Shown here piece after piece: positions 17,701 through 26,892 of a stretch of DNA of 33,442 bases (position 1 is its first letter; the number at the start of each line of letters is the position of its first letter). The stretch spans positions 1-33,442 of the forward strand of contig CAILCO010000174.1 of the NCBI GenBank assembly GCA_903832735.1. The letters run 5' to 3'. The position numbers were made by a program, and so were the translations under genes. The notes beneath the pieces were generated by a model. The model was not told the origin of the DNA and did no database searches. It worked only from the letters and a program-made list of their open reading frames with translations. Source of the DNA: an uncultured Sterolibacterium sp. (GTDB lineage: Bacteria > Pseudomonadota > Gammaproteobacteria > Burkholderiales > Rhodocyclaceae).

Positions 17701-18188
17701 AGATCATCGTGCGCTCGGGAGTCGCCGCCTGGACGCCGCAGCGCATCGCTTCGTTGCTGCCGATGATGAGGCGCTGGCTGGCGCAGCACGGCCATGGCGC
17801 AGCCGATGCGGCGGCAGGCGCGCTGCGCGTCGAGCGCTGCCTGAACGCGACGCTCGCCAGCGAGCAGGGCCGCTGGGTGCTCGCCGCGCGCGCCGGTGCG
17901 GCGGCGGAACTGGCCGTGACTTCCTACGAACGCGGCAGAATCGCCACCCGAGTCGTCGACCGCTCCTTCGTCGAGGACGGCGTGCGCTGGATCATCGACT
18001 ACAAGACGGCGAGCGTGACGGACGACGAGACGGCTCTCGCCCGTCATGCCGAACATTACCGGGAGCAGCTCGAAGGCTATGCGCAACTCTTCGCCGCGGA
18101 AGGACTGCCGCTGCGGCTGGGCGTCTTCTATGCCGCACTCGGACGGCTGGTCGAGCTGCCGGTTGCTGCCGGGCCGTCGCCGGGATAA
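14742..18188 (+). CDS. AddA/RecB-like UvrD-family helicase-nuclease
   Basis: A 1148-residue superfamily 1 helicase fused to a RecB-type nuclease, acting with the preceding AddB-like protein on DNA ends. Walker A is EAPAGAGKTELL (residues 25-36). ITFTNKAAAEM is motif Ia. LVDEFQDTSPTQ near 420 is Walker B/motif II. QSIYRFRKADVGLF is motif III. LYRNNRSV is motif IV. FMTIHKSKGLEFD is motif V. VLYVAATRAV is motif VI. The C-terminal nuclease has RWIIDYKTA (D about 1086, K about 1088) and REQLEGYAQLF, all intact. A low-complexity Ser/Ala stretch near residues 168-184 comes from short direct repeats in the DNA. The start overlaps the preceding stop by one base in ATGA. No Chi recognition can be predicted. 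Confidence 0.93.
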   Translation: MNEQLLEEDRVNRERALLLDSFIVEAPAGAGKTELLTQRYLRLLAVVRQPEEIVAITFTNKAAAEMKNRILESLELAAAGTAPEAAHKRITYALAQQALAAAAAHGWQLLAQPARLAILTIDSLCANLARQMPILSSFGAQPKISADPERHYDEAVRRTLAMLDETPGEAESASASGSASVSSSAIGDALRYLDNDVARASRLLAGMLARRDQWLRHIVNHGPCEEAEAGLMIMVGRDLAQAARGLSGPRQSLLMTAARYAAANLPDDAAMAALAGWSAALSTLPEALPEWRALAELLLTGKNTLRKKLTVNEGFPPGPASEPHKKAVLAALGELSAADAEAIARIRKLPDPRYREEEWRIVEALAKLLKLAAVQLWAVFHEAGEADFVEVAQRALAALGDDESPSDLALALDYRISHLLVDEFQDTSPTQVALLQRLTVGWQPNDGRTLFAVGDPMQSIYRFRKADVGLFLRAAETGIGGIALQRLRLYRNNRSVAAVVDWVNASFARVFPEADSVTRGAIRYRPFVATRAAQPGAGVEVHPLIVPRELPADASDSTDAQEARVILEIIASERAFDPDRRIAVLVRARSHLDALVAAIRRYQPGLRFQALEIEGLAGRQPVQDLLSLTRALLHRGDRVNWLAILRAPWCGLTLADLHVLAADDHNATLWRLIHDEARLDRLSEDGRRRLLHLRAVLLEAYAHQGRARLSRWLEGVWLKLGGAGCLAGPAELADAQAYLDLINELDAARRFSLARLEQDVAALYAAPDALADGSLQFMTIHKSKGLEFDTVILPALQKKGRSDDHELMLWEEVVLEGLAPQLVAAPLRKRGRSGGKNGGLPSPYDYLRLLEQERSGNEDARVLYVAATRAVRSLHLVGSARCNAEGEAIRPAGSFLDLLWESVAGNFAEAAHDHALADDEAAAPDRARGALPTLPRLVRMVNCASPALLARPSVHGLPAPVAKAETEPGEDNSQDASVGTLVHVYLEIIVRSGVAAWTPQRIASLLPMMRRWLAQHGHGAADAAAGALRVERCLNATLASEQGRWVLAARAGAAAELAVTSYERGRIATRVVDRSFVEDGVRWIIDYKTASVTDDETALARHAEHYREQLEGYAQLFAAEGLPLRLGVFYAALGRLVELPVAAGPSPG

Positions 18189-18380
18189 TGCAAAGGCGAC
18201 CCGCGTCATCATGCCGCGCGTTTGCTTTCAACGCCAAAATGCCTCGGGCGTGCTGCGCGGCGCGCGCCAGACTGTACAGCAAAAAATGATAATGACATAA
18301 TTTCAGTTCGCCCTGGATCGGCTGCTCTGAAATGCCATGGCGTCGTCGATGTTCCAACAATCACGCGCGGGGTAAAAATC

Positions 18381-19442
18381 ATGAACAACTTACGCAGGTC
18401 GCTCACCGTCATTGTCGCAGCGGCATCTTTCGCAACATCGAGCGGCGTCCTGGCCTTCGATACCGGCTACAAACAGGGCAGCGCCGACGCCTCCGGCCAG
18501 GTGACCGGCGCCGCGGGAACCAATGGCGCCCAGAATGCCGCGCCGACGCTGGAGCGCTGCGATCGGCCGTTCGGCAAGATCGCCGTGTATGAACCTCAGG
18601 ATGCGTTTCAGAAGGCGCTGCTGTCGTATCGCCTGCCTTCGCCGACGGGTCTGCTGCGGATGATGATTCAACAGTCCAACTGCTTCGTGGTGGTCGAGCG
18701 CGGCGTCGCCATGCGCAACATCATGCAGGAGCGCAGTCTTGCGGATGCGGGGCAAACCCGTGCCGGCAGTAACATGGGGCAGGGCCAGATGGCCAGCGCG
18801 GACTTCGTCCTGACGCCGGAAGTGGTCTTCTCGGACAACAATGCCGGTGGCGTCGGCGGCGGTGTCGCCAGCGCGATCGGCGGCCTGTTCGGCCCTCTCG
18901 GCCGGGTGGCCGGCGCGATCGCCGGCGGCGTCAAGTTCAAACAGGCGCAGACCACGCTGATCCTGGCCGACACGCGCAGCGGCGTGCAAGTGGCTGCCGC
19001 CCAGGGCAGTTCGGAAAAGACCGACTGGGCGCTGGGCGGAATTCTCGCTGGCGGGGGCGGCGCCGTTGCACTGGGCGCCTATGAAAGCACCAACGAAGGC
19101 AAGGTGGTGGCCTCGGCTTTCCTCAATGCCTACAACAATGTCGTCGTCGCCACCCGGGGTTCAGCGGAACTGAATCGCGACACCAAGTCGCTCAAGGAGG
19201 AGGTCAAGACGGTGACCCGGGCCGGGACCAGTTTCGAGGAAGGCGACATCGTCGCCCCGAAGATCGCGAAGATCCGCATCTTCACGGCGCCGGCGAGCAG
19301 CGCGAAACTGGCCGAACAGTCATTCCTGAGGGGCGGCGAGGCCGTCGTCGAGGGCAAGGAAAAGGATGGCTTCATCTTCATCCGTGGCGACGGCTTCGAA
19401 GGCTGGGTCGAAAAGCATCTGATCAGGAAGACCCAAGGCTAG
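18381..19442 (+). CDS. CsgG/HfaB-family periplasmic protein with C-terminal SH3-like domain
   Basis: A 353-residue secreted protein. The N-terminus (MNNLRRSLTVIVAAASFATS, cleavage after LA near residue 27) is a Sec signal without a lipobox cysteine. A CsgG-like fold follows, with FGKIAVYEPQ, an LLRMMIQQSNCFVVVERG strand-helix pattern, NIMQERSLADAG and later TTLILADTRSGVQVAAAQGS. A glycine-rich stretch (GGVGGGVASAIGGLFGPLG) lies in the middle. The last 45 residues (GGEAVVEGKEKDGFIFIRGD) look like a bacterial SH3 domain. True CsgG is a lipoprotein pore for curli; this protein lacks the lipid anchor, and no csg genes are visible. ATG at 18381 follows GGGGTA; an upstream frame to 18222 lacks sense as a signal peptide. 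It converges on the next gene with one base between stops. Confidence 0.75.
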   Translation: MNNLRRSLTVIVAAASFATSSGVLAFDTGYKQGSADASGQVTGAAGTNGAQNAAPTLERCDRPFGKIAVYEPQDAFQKALLSYRLPSPTGLLRMMIQQSNCFVVVERGVAMRNIMQERSLADAGQTRAGSNMGQGQMASADFVLTPEVVFSDNNAGGVGGGVASAIGGLFGPLGRVAGAIAGGVKFKQAQTTLILADTRSGVQVAAAQGSSEKTDWALGGILAGGGGAVALGAYESTNEGKVVASAFLNAYNNVVVATRGSAELNRDTKSLKEEVKTVTRAGTSFEEGDIVAPKIAKIRIFTAPASSAKLAEQSFLRGGEAVVEGKEKDGFIFIRGDGFEGWVEKHLIRKTQG

Positions 19443-19443
19443 C

Positions 19444-21252
19444 TTAACCTCCAGCGTCGCTGCGCTTGCCCCAGTCGCCCAGGGTGCTGATTGGCTCGCC
19501 CCAGAGCGCCTGGTGGACGAATTGCGGCGGCTCCCGGGTGAATTCCGTTCGTGCCGCAAGGCCGGGCGCGACGGCCTCGATGCCAGCCCGCGTCTCGGCA
19601 TCGAGGAGCGCAGTGTGCAGCGCTTCGCCATCCACCCAGACGACCTTACCCGAGACTATCCTGAGGTAGATCCGGCCGCTCTCATGCTCGGCAAAGCTGA
19701 TCTCGTGCAGACGGGCGGCGCACTGCGCGAGAAACTCGGTATTGCTGCCCGGGGCTTCGAGTCCCGGTTCGTCGTAGAGTTGGTCGGGCGCACCGGCATT
19801 GATGTTCACCCGGCGGAAGCGGCCGACATCGAGCATGCACTTGACATCGAGGACGAACATCCGGCCGTTCCAGCCGAAGGCGGCGGTGCGCGGCGCCTCG
19901 CCGAGCGCGACGCTGTTGTCGAGAAACTCGTAATGCACCCGCATGTCTTCGTGCTGCACCCAGGTGAAGAACAATTGCGGCATCCCCGAATAGGCCTCGA
20001 CGCTGTGCGCGAGCAGATCGTCCACGGCCTTGTAGCGGCCGACCTCGAGTCCCCGCTTCCAGGCGCGCAGGACGATCTCCTGGGGCGGCGTGATCATGAA
20101 GAAAAGGTGCACGATTTGCCCGAAACGGGTCAGCAGATTGCTGCCCGCCTTGTCCGAGTCGTGCGCGAAACTGTCGAAGCGAAAGCGGTCGATGACCAGA
20201 TGCGACATCCCCCGATGTTCGGCCTTCTGCGTCATGTGGCGGTCGAGCTTGTGATCGATGATCTTCAGCTCCTCGCCGGTCAGCGTCGCGCCGTAGCGGT
20301 AGTCTGCGCCGAGCGAGGCATAGTCGAGCAGTTGCTTGCGCCAGATGTCCGGGCTGATCAGGGCGAATTCCTCCCAGCGCACACCGATCCGGCTGGCCAG
20401 GATTTTTTGCAGCGGCCGCAACGTGCTCTTGCCGGACGCCGAAGGTCCCTTGGTGTTCATGACGAAGGGATGCTCCTGCGCCGGCAGGAGCCGGTAGTTT
20501 TCTTGTGCCGCGGCCTGGATGATCAACGGATCGATCAGGCGGCCGATCTCTTCGCTGCAATAGTCGTTGCAGGCCAGGTCGGTGGCGATCTTCACGATCA
20601 GTTCAGGACTGCCCCAGGGCCGGCCGTGGTGCCGGTAGAGCGCCGCCGCGACCTTGGCCAGGGACCGGCAGGCGGCTCGTTCCAGACGGTCGTGGCTGCC
20701 GTTCGCGGCACGTTCCCATTGCTCCGCCTGACTCTCGCGGAGCAAGGGCGGCACGGCATCCTCCGCGAACCGTTCCCGCCTGAGCCAGCCGATGATGCCA
20801 TCTCGTTTTCTGGCAGCCGGGGCAGGGGCGAGCGCCGCGGCCAGCTCGGCGGCTATCCGCGCCGCCAATTGCTGCCTGCCCGCCTGGTAAGTCGCTTCTA
20901 TCTCCTCCATTCGCGGCGCAAGATAGCGGGACAATATCGTTCCGGTCATGCGCCGGAAGTTGATGCCGAGGTCTTCGTAGCGCGAGCCGTCGGCGACCGA
21001 GAAATCGCCGGTGACGCGGATCAACAGTTCGTGCAGGGCCAGGCGCTCCGGGCGGAACCTGACCAGTTCCGCGAGTTCGAGTCCGGTGAGGTCCTTCAGT
21101 TCGGCGGCCTCGCGGACCGAAGTGAACACGTTCTCGGTCTGGAAGATCGTCGACCGGGGCAGCAGATGGCGGGGAATCTGCGACTGAATGCCCGGATTCC
21201 AGGGACCCGGTTCCGGCTCCTGGACCGTTGGCGCGTTTTCCGAAAAGTTCAT
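19444..21252 (-). CDS. Unfamiliar 602-aa protein with a P-loop, zeta-toxin-like kinase region
   Basis: I cannot name this family with confidence. The N-terminal half (1-260) is mostly helical and charged, with no membrane segment. A clear Walker A is at 269-277 (GPSASGKST). ALISPDIWRKQLLD (297-310) has the Asp/Arg arrangement seen after the P-loop in zeta-toxin and chloramphenicol-phosphotransferase-like kinases, and HLVIDRFRFDSF (351-362) is a probable Walker B-type strand. LEVGRYKAVDDLLAHSVEAY and the DNSVALGEAPRTAAFG segment follow, then a mixed C-terminal domain. ATG is at 21250-21252. It is divergent from a sulfotransferase gene. A small-molecule or sugar kinase role is possible. Nothing resembling an antitoxin is next to it, so a toxin role is not supported. 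Confidence 0.7.
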   Translation of the reverse strand: MNFSENAPTVQEPEPGPWNPGIQSQIPRHLLPRSTIFQTENVFTSVREAAELKDLTGLELAELVRFRPERLALHELLIRVTGDFSVADGSRYEDLGINFRRMTGTILSRYLAPRMEEIEATYQAGRQQLAARIAAELAAALAPAPAARKRDGIIGWLRRERFAEDAVPPLLRESQAEQWERAANGSHDRLERAACRSLAKVAAALYRHHGRPWGSPELIVKIATDLACNDYCSEEIGRLIDPLIIQAAAQENYRLLPAQEHPFVMNTKGPSASGKSTLRPLQKILASRIGVRWEEFALISPDIWRKQLLDYASLGADYRYGATLTGEELKIIDHKLDRHMTQKAEHRGMSHLVIDRFRFDSFAHDSDKAGSNLLTRFGQIVHLFFMITPPQEIVLRAWKRGLEVGRYKAVDDLLAHSVEAYSGMPQLFFTWVQHEDMRVHYEFLDNSVALGEAPRTAAFGWNGRMFVLDVKCMLDVGRFRRVNINAGAPDQLYDEPGLEAPGSNTEFLAQCAARLHEISFAEHESGRIYLRIVSGKVVWVDGEALHTALLDAETRAGIEAVAPGLAARTEFTREPPQFVHQALWGEPISTLGDWGKRSDAGG

Positions 21253-21391
21253 GGCGAGATATATAGCACAACACCGATTCGCTGCGCCAAATCATCTCTG
21301 TGCGATACTGCGCGGGCGCTAGGGCCTTTGCGAGGGGCGCGGCGATGTGGCCATCCAGTCTTTGAAGATTCGTGGAGAGGAAATTCCGGTG

Positions 21392-22210
21392 ATGCCAAAC
21401 TTTATCGGCGTGACGGGGCTGCCCCGGGCAGGCTCGACGTTACTGTGTCAACTGCTCGCCCAGCATCCCGAAATTCATTGCGAGGGGCACAGCTCGCCGC
21501 TGTGCAATACCCTGCTGGGGATACGCCGGATGATCAGCGACGATACCTTCTTCCTGTCCCAGCTCGACCATGCTTTCGAGAACAGTTACGCCCATCTGAC
21601 CACCGCCATGCAGGGCTTTCTGCGCGGCTGGAATCAGGATTGCGGCAAGAAGGCGGTGGTCGACAAGAACCGCGCCTGGCTGCATGCCGTGGAACTGCTG
21701 TTGCATATCGAGCCCGAGGCCCGGCTGATCGTCTGCCTGCGCGAACTGGGACAGATCTACGGTTCCATCGAGGCGCAGCACCAGCGCACCATCCTGGTCG
21801 ACTTCATCGATCACCTCGCCGACTTCGACCGCTTCGGGCGCGCCGATATACTCTTCGCCAAGGACAAGTCGATCGGCGCGCCGCTGATCTCGCTCCACGC
21901 CGTGCCCGATCTGCCCAAGAAGGTCCAGGAGCGCCTGTATTTCGTCCGCTTCGAAGACCTGGTCGAACAGCCGGCGGCGTGCATGGCGCACCTCCACGCC
22001 TGGCTGGGCCTGTCGCGATTCGATATCGATCCGGGCAAGCTGAAGATCGGCGTTCAGGAAAGCGACAGCCACTACCACATGAAGTACCCGCACAAGCAGT
22101 CGGAGAAGGTCGCCAAGCCTCTCCGGCACGATATCCCGCCGCGCATCCAGGCGCAGATCGAGACTGCCTATTCCTGGTTCTACCAGACCTATTATCCGGC
22201 GAAGAAGTAG
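21392..22210 (+). CDS. Sulfotransferase family protein
   Basis: A 272-residue PAPS-dependent sulfotransferase-fold enzyme. The 5'-phosphosulfate loop is GLPRAGSTLLCQLL at residues 8-21 of this start. A 3'-phosphate-type segment (LIVCLRELGQIYGSI) carries the Arg and, seven residues on, the Ser. YFVRFEDLVEQP matches the usual late family strand. There is no signal peptide, so it acts in the cytoplasm. ATG at 21392 gives the standard beginning MPNFIGVTGLPRAGS. AGAGG lies 11 nt upstream and would be better spaced for the GTG at 21389; a GTG at 21347 is also in frame. The acceptor is unknown. It faces away from the P-loop protein gene, and the shared 140-bp gap could hold both promoters. It is followed by the 58-bp tandem repeat. 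Confidence 0.85.
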   Translation: MPNFIGVTGLPRAGSTLLCQLLAQHPEIHCEGHSSPLCNTLLGIRRMISDDTFFLSQLDHAFENSYAHLTTAMQGFLRGWNQDCGKKAVVDKNRAWLHAVELLLHIEPEARLIVCLRELGQIYGSIEAQHQRTILVDFIDHLADFDRFGRADILFAKDKSIGAPLISLHAVPDLPKKVQERLYFVRFEDLVEQPAACMAHLHAWLGLSRFDIDPGKLKIGVQESDSHYHMKYPHKQSEKVAKPLRHDIPPRIQAQIETAYSWFYQTYYPAKK

Positions 22211-22254
22211 GCGCGGCTTCGGCGCACAGGGATTTTCTACGGGGCGTCAGACCG

Positions 22255-22374
22255 CTAGCACCTGCTGCGCTGGCACAAGAGTCCTGGGTCGCCCTTCGGG
22301 CAACTACGGGCTCTAGCACCTGCTTCGTTGGCACAAGAGCCCTGGGTTGCCCTTCGGGCAACTACGGGCTCTAG
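22255..22374. repeat. CTAG-bounded 58-bp tandem repeat at the boxA 3' end
   Basis: CTAG occurs at 22255, 22313 and 22371, exactly 58 bp apart, and the two units between are near-identical. Each unit reads CTAGCACCTGC at one end and CAACTACGGGCT at the other. Each contains a short hairpin; in the second unit GTTGCCC-TTC-GGGCAAC pairs over 7 bp. The last CTAG overlaps the boxA TAG stop codon (22371-22373), so the repeat abuts the gene with no spacer. In the boxA direction this array is the start of the 3' untranslated region and could fold into two successive hairpins. Confidence 0.85.
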
Positions 22375-23582
22375 TAAGTCTCGACGTGATAGCGGCTCGC
22401 AGCCTTCAGTTGCGGCAGCAGCGCGTCCCAGTCCTCGCCGGCCATCCGGCAGATGTCGCGGAAGGCTTCGTCGACGCCGCGCTCCATGCCCTTCAGGCCG
22501 CAGATGTAGATGTAGCAGTTGTCGTCGCGGAGCAGGCGGACGACTTCCTGATGGCGCTCGCGGATCTTGTCCTGGACGTATTGCTTGGGTTGGCTGGGCA
22601 CCCGGGAGAAGGCGAAGTTGATGTCGATCAGCTGCTTGGTCAGTTTCGACAGCGGGCCGAAGTAGGGCAGTTCCGCGGCGGACCTGGCGCCGAAGAAGAG
22701 CATCAGTTCGCCGCCTTCGTTCCGCGCCATGCGCCGGCGGCGGCGCTCGGTCATCGCCCGCATCGGCGCGCTGCCGGTGCCGGTGCAGATCATCAGGATC
22801 GAGGCGCCGGGATGGTTGGGCATCAGGAAGGTGCTGCCGTAGGGGCCGCAGACCTCGACTTTGTCGCCCTTCTGCAGGTCGCACAGATAGTTGGAGCACA
22901 GGCCTTTTGTCGCCACGCCCTGGTGGTCCTCGGTGACGCGCTTGACCGTCAGCGAGAGGTTGTTGTAGCCGGGGCGTTCGCCGTCACGCGGGCTCGCCAC
23001 CGAGTACAGGCGCATGGTGTGCGGCCGCCCCTGTTCGTCGCAACCGGGCGGGATGATGCCGATGGACTGCCCTTCGAGCACCGGGAAGGCGACGCTGGCG
23101 AAGTCCAGGACCAGATGGCGGATGTCGGCGGTGGCATCAATGGCGGTGATCCGGTGGTTACCGGAGACCGTGGCCTGGGTCGGCTGCTGCGGCGAGAACA
23201 GATTCACGTAGGGATGCGCCGCCGACCACGGCGGAGTGGCCGGCCCGCCCTGTCCGGCCTGGGCGATCTTGGTGATGCGCACCACCTCTTCGGGCGTGTC
23301 GTCCTCGCCCGCAGCAGTGTCTACCGGGGCCGGTAGCACGTCCCAGGTGTACTGCTCATCGATTCCGTAGGCTTGCGCCGCGGCGACGTTGCGGTAGTTG
23401 TCGATGGCGCCGGTGGGGCAGGGCCCGATGCAATCGTTGCACCAGTTGCAGACCTCGAACTTGACCACGTAGTTGCGGCCGTCGTGGGTGATCGCATCGA
23501 TTGGGCAGGTCTCTTCGCAGGTGTTGCAGCGAATGCAGATCTCCGGGTCGATCAGGTGCTGGCGTAGCAAATTATTGCTCAT
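22371..23582 (-). CDS. boxA: BoxA, NADPH-dependent reductase of benzoyl-CoA 2,3-epoxidase
   Basis: A 403-residue iron-sulfur flavoprotein that passes electrons from NADPH to the BoxB epoxidase. Two 4Fe-4S ferredoxin motifs sit at the N-terminus (Cys 16, 19, 22, 26 and 45, 48, 51, 55). A ferredoxin-NADP reductase module follows, with [12 protein letters not shown] for [13 protein letters not shown], the NADP-binding [14 protein letters not shown], and [12 protein letters not shown] near the C-terminus. Order and length match known BoxA. ATG at 23580-23582 is chosen because the ferredoxin starts directly after it and GGGGGA lies about 8 nt upstream. The frame continues upstream through hairpin-rich repeat DNA that is not coding. 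It is last in boxC-boxB-boxA, 146 nt after boxB, an unusually long gap for this operon. Confidence 0.96.
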   Translation of the reverse strand: MSNNLLRQHLIDPEICIRCNTCEETCPIDAITHDGRNYVVKFEVCNWCNDCIGPCPTGAIDNYRNVAAAQAYGIDEQYTWDVLPAPVDTAAGEDDTPEEVVRITKIAQAGQGGPATPPWSAAHPYVNLFSPQQPTQATVSGNHRITAIDATADIRHLVLDFASVAFPVLEGQSIGIIPPGCDEQGRPHTMRLYSVASPRDGERPGYNNLSLTVKRVTEDHQGVATKGLCSNYLCDLQKGDKVEVCGPYGSTFLMPNHPGASILMICTGTGSAPMRAMTERRRRRMARNEGGELMLFFGARSAAELPYFGPLSKLTKQLIDINFAFSRVPSQPKQYVQDKIRERHQEVVRLLRDDNCYIYICGLKGMERGVDEAFRDICRMAGEDWDALLPQLKAASRYHVETY

Positions 23583-23598
23583 AAGGGCATTCCCCCGA

Positions 23599-23644
23599 CC
23601 CCTTTGCCGCGCAAGGGGGTGACTGTTGTTCGTCCCTTCGGGAC
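23599..23644. repeat. Two hairpins in the boxB-boxA gap, directly ahead of the boxA ribosome binding site
   Basis: Hairpin 1 pairs CCCCTTTGC (23599-23607) with GCAAGGGGG (23611-23619), nine pairs including one G-T, around a CGC loop. It ends a few bases from the GGGGGA used as the boxA Shine-Dalgarno. Hairpin 2 is GTCCC-TTC-GGGAC (23632-23644). Neither is followed by a T-run in the boxA direction, so they are not intrinsic terminators. They could block exonucleases or mark a processing site between boxB and boxA. Confidence 0.6.
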
Positions 23645-23707
23645 TCCATGTCCAACGCTGCCTCGCCTTGGGGCGGCCCGGCGGCAAGGCTGGACCTCCC
23701 TCTCAGA

Positions 23708-23728
23708 CTAGCACCTGCTTCGCTGGCA

Positions 23729-23732
<4 letters not shown>
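23708..23732. repeat. Fragment of the CTAG-bounded repeat on the boxB stop codon
   Basis: CTAG at 23708 and CTAG at 23729 flank a short insert that matches the first part of the 58-bp unit at 22255-22374 (CTAGCACCTGCTTCGCTGGC). The second CTAG contains the boxB TAG stop (23729-23731). The rest of the 58-bp unit, including its hairpin, is missing here, so this is a solo end or an internally deleted copy. Confidence 0.75.
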
Positions 23733-25153
<1,421 letters not shown>

Positions 25154-25169
25154 GTCTTGCTCCTGATAA

Positions 25170-26816
25170 TTAAACCCGTTCCCAATTGAACTGGGACTTG
25201 TTGCCGCTGCCATAGACCTTCAGCGCGCCCTTTTCGCCGACGGCGTTGGGGCGCTGGAAGATCCAGTTCTGCCAGGCGGTGAGCCGGCCGAAGATCCGCG
25301 TGTCCATGGTCTCGCGGCCGGCGAAGCGCAAGTTCGCCTCCATCCCGGTCAGGGCGTCGGGAGACAGGCTGGTGCGTTCCTCCAGGGCGATGCGGATCTC
25401 GTCTTTCCAGTCGAGCGCATCCGGCGTGAAGGTGACCAGGCCCAAGCTGCGTACTTCCTCGGCAGTGAGCATCCTGCCTCTGGCCTCGCGCGCTTTCGCG
25501 ACCGGCGCCACTTCATCCGCGAAACGGGTGGCCAAACGACTGAGGCCGTTGTTCATGGTCAGCGGACCGAAGTTCATCAAGGACAGCGCCAGGTGCGGCG
25601 CGTCGTCCTCGCTTGAGTCGAGCATGAAGCTGCGGTCGGCGGCGAGGACGATTTCCAGCAGCGTCCCGGCGAAGCAGGAGTCGGGCTCGACCAGAGCGAA
25701 GATCGAGCGCGAGGAGACGTCGATGCGGCGCAGCACCCGGCGCAGGAAGTTGGTGGTCTCGCGTACCAGCCAGTGCTCGCGGTGGGTCAGCAGCAATTCG
25801 TCCTGGGTGAGCACGGCATCCATCGAACCGTGCGACTTGAACACCCAGGTGCCGATCTCGAGCTCGTTGGTGCGCAGCATCAGGATCGCGTCGTCCAGTT
25901 CGCGCGCGAATTTCAGCGCCGCCCACTGGTCGCCCAGGGCCATGATGCCAACGATGTCGGTCGGCTGCTCGCCCTCGGGTCCGGCGAGGTCGAAGGTGGC
26001 GACGCGGGCGGCGCGGTCGATCTTGATCTGGAGCGTTTCGTAGCGATAGCCGTCGTCGCTGATCTCGCGCTTCAGCGGCGTCAGGAGAACGCCGGGGCCG
26101 CCCGGGCGGTCGGAGAGCGCCGCTAGTTTCTCGGCGTGGCGCTTGACCATCTCGGCGAACTGCTGCGGCTTGGCATGGTCGTCGATCAGCTTCCATTCGA
26201 GGGCGCGTTCGGCGCGCACGCCCTCGGAGGTGGTGGAAAAAACGTCCGCGAGATCGCGGCGCACCCGGCGCTTGTCCACCAGCCGGGTCAGTCCGCCGGT
26301 GCCGGGCAGTACGCCCAACAGCGGCACTTCCGGCAAGGAGACGGCGGTGGAGCGGTCGTCGATCATGACGATCTCGTCGCAGGCCAGCGCGACTTCGTAG
26401 CCGCCGCCGGCGCAGGCGCCATTGACCGCGGCGAGGAACTTGAGGCCGGACGAGGCGCTCGATTCCTCGATGCCGTTGCGCGTCTCGTTGGTGAACTTGC
26501 AGAAGTTCACCTTCCAGGCGTGGCTGGACAGACCGAGCATATAGATGTTCGCGCCCGAGCAGAACATCCGCGGCTTGCTGCTGGTCAGGACCACGGTCCT
26601 GACTTCGGGATGCTCGAAGCGGATGCGTTGCAGGGCGTCGGAGAGTTCGATGTCGACGCCGAGATCATAGGAGTTCAGCTTCAGCTTGTAGCCGGGCCTG
26701 ATGCCGCGGTCTTCGTTGATGTTGAGCACCAAGGTGGCGATGGCGCCGTCGAATTCGATCTTCCAGTGCGCGTAGCGCGAGGGGTCGGTGTCGTAGGTGA
26801 CCGGGGCTGTGCTCAT
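25170..26816 (-). CDS. boxC: BoxC, 2,3-epoxybenzoyl-CoA dihydrolase (ring-opening lyase)
   Basis: A 548-residue enoyl-CoA-hydratase-superfamily enzyme that hydrolytically opens the epoxidised ring, releasing formate and 3,4-didehydroadipyl-CoA semialdehyde. Two crotonase-like halves are visible. The first has RMFCSGANIYMLGLSSHAWK (about 83-102) and a glycine-rich NGACAGGGYEVALACDE oxyanion-hole segment with SLPEVPLLGVLPGTGGL after it. The second runs from about 270 and is degenerate. Length is close to known BoxC (about 555). ATG at 26814-26816 follows AGGAG by 6 nt. It is the first gene of the boxCBA operon, 92 nt after the boxR stop in the same direction, with an AT-rich gap that probably holds or adjoins its promoter. 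Confidence 0.97.
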   Translation of the reverse strand: MSTAPVTYDTDPSRYAHWKIEFDGAIATLVLNINEDRGIRPGYKLKLNSYDLGVDIELSDALQRIRFEHPEVRTVVLTSSKPRMFCSGANIYMLGLSSHAWKVNFCKFTNETRNGIEESSASSGLKFLAAVNGACAGGGYEVALACDEIVMIDDRSTAVSLPEVPLLGVLPGTGGLTRLVDKRRVRRDLADVFSTTSEGVRAERALEWKLIDDHAKPQQFAEMVKRHAEKLAALSDRPGGPGVLLTPLKREISDDGYRYETLQIKIDRAARVATFDLAGPEGEQPTDIVGIMALGDQWAALKFARELDDAILMLRTNELEIGTWVFKSHGSMDAVLTQDELLLTHREHWLVRETTNFLRRVLRRIDVSSRSIFALVEPDSCFAGTLLEIVLAADRSFMLDSSEDDAPHLALSLMNFGPLTMNNGLSRLATRFADEVAPVAKAREARGRMLTAEEVRSLGLVTFTPDALDWKDEIRIALEERTSLSPDALTGMEANLRFAGRETMDTRIFGRLTAWQNWIFQRPNAVGEKGALKVYGSGNKSQFNWERV

Positions 26817-26892
26817 TGCTTCTCCTGCGGGCGGTGGGAATGATATGGCTGTGAATAGTCGAGTCTGAATTAGAGCTAAGTGGAACTATACT

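Noticed and set aside
18222-18380. N-terminal extension of the CsgG-like protein.
   Set aside because: It would bury the signal peptide; the ATG at 18381 has a ribosome binding site and starts a normal signal sequence.
19444-21252. A zeta-type toxin of a toxin-antitoxin pair.
   Set aside because: The protein is far larger than zeta toxins and has no adjacent small antitoxin gene.
19513-22374. A 953-codon open frame on the plus strand, antisense to the P-loop protein gene and continuing through the sulfotransferase locus.
   Set aside because: Antisense frames stay open by chance in GC-rich DNA. It runs through the sulfotransferase gene in the wrong frame and through the tandem repeat, and shows no domain.
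22255-22374. A CRISPR array reading of the 58-bp repeats.
   Set aside because: The units are contiguous with no unique spacers, only two copies, and no cas gene is nearby.
22255-22899. Minus-strand frames crossing the 58-bp repeats as possible genes.
   Set aside because: They are repeat translations joined to shifted-frame boxA; no independent start or domain.
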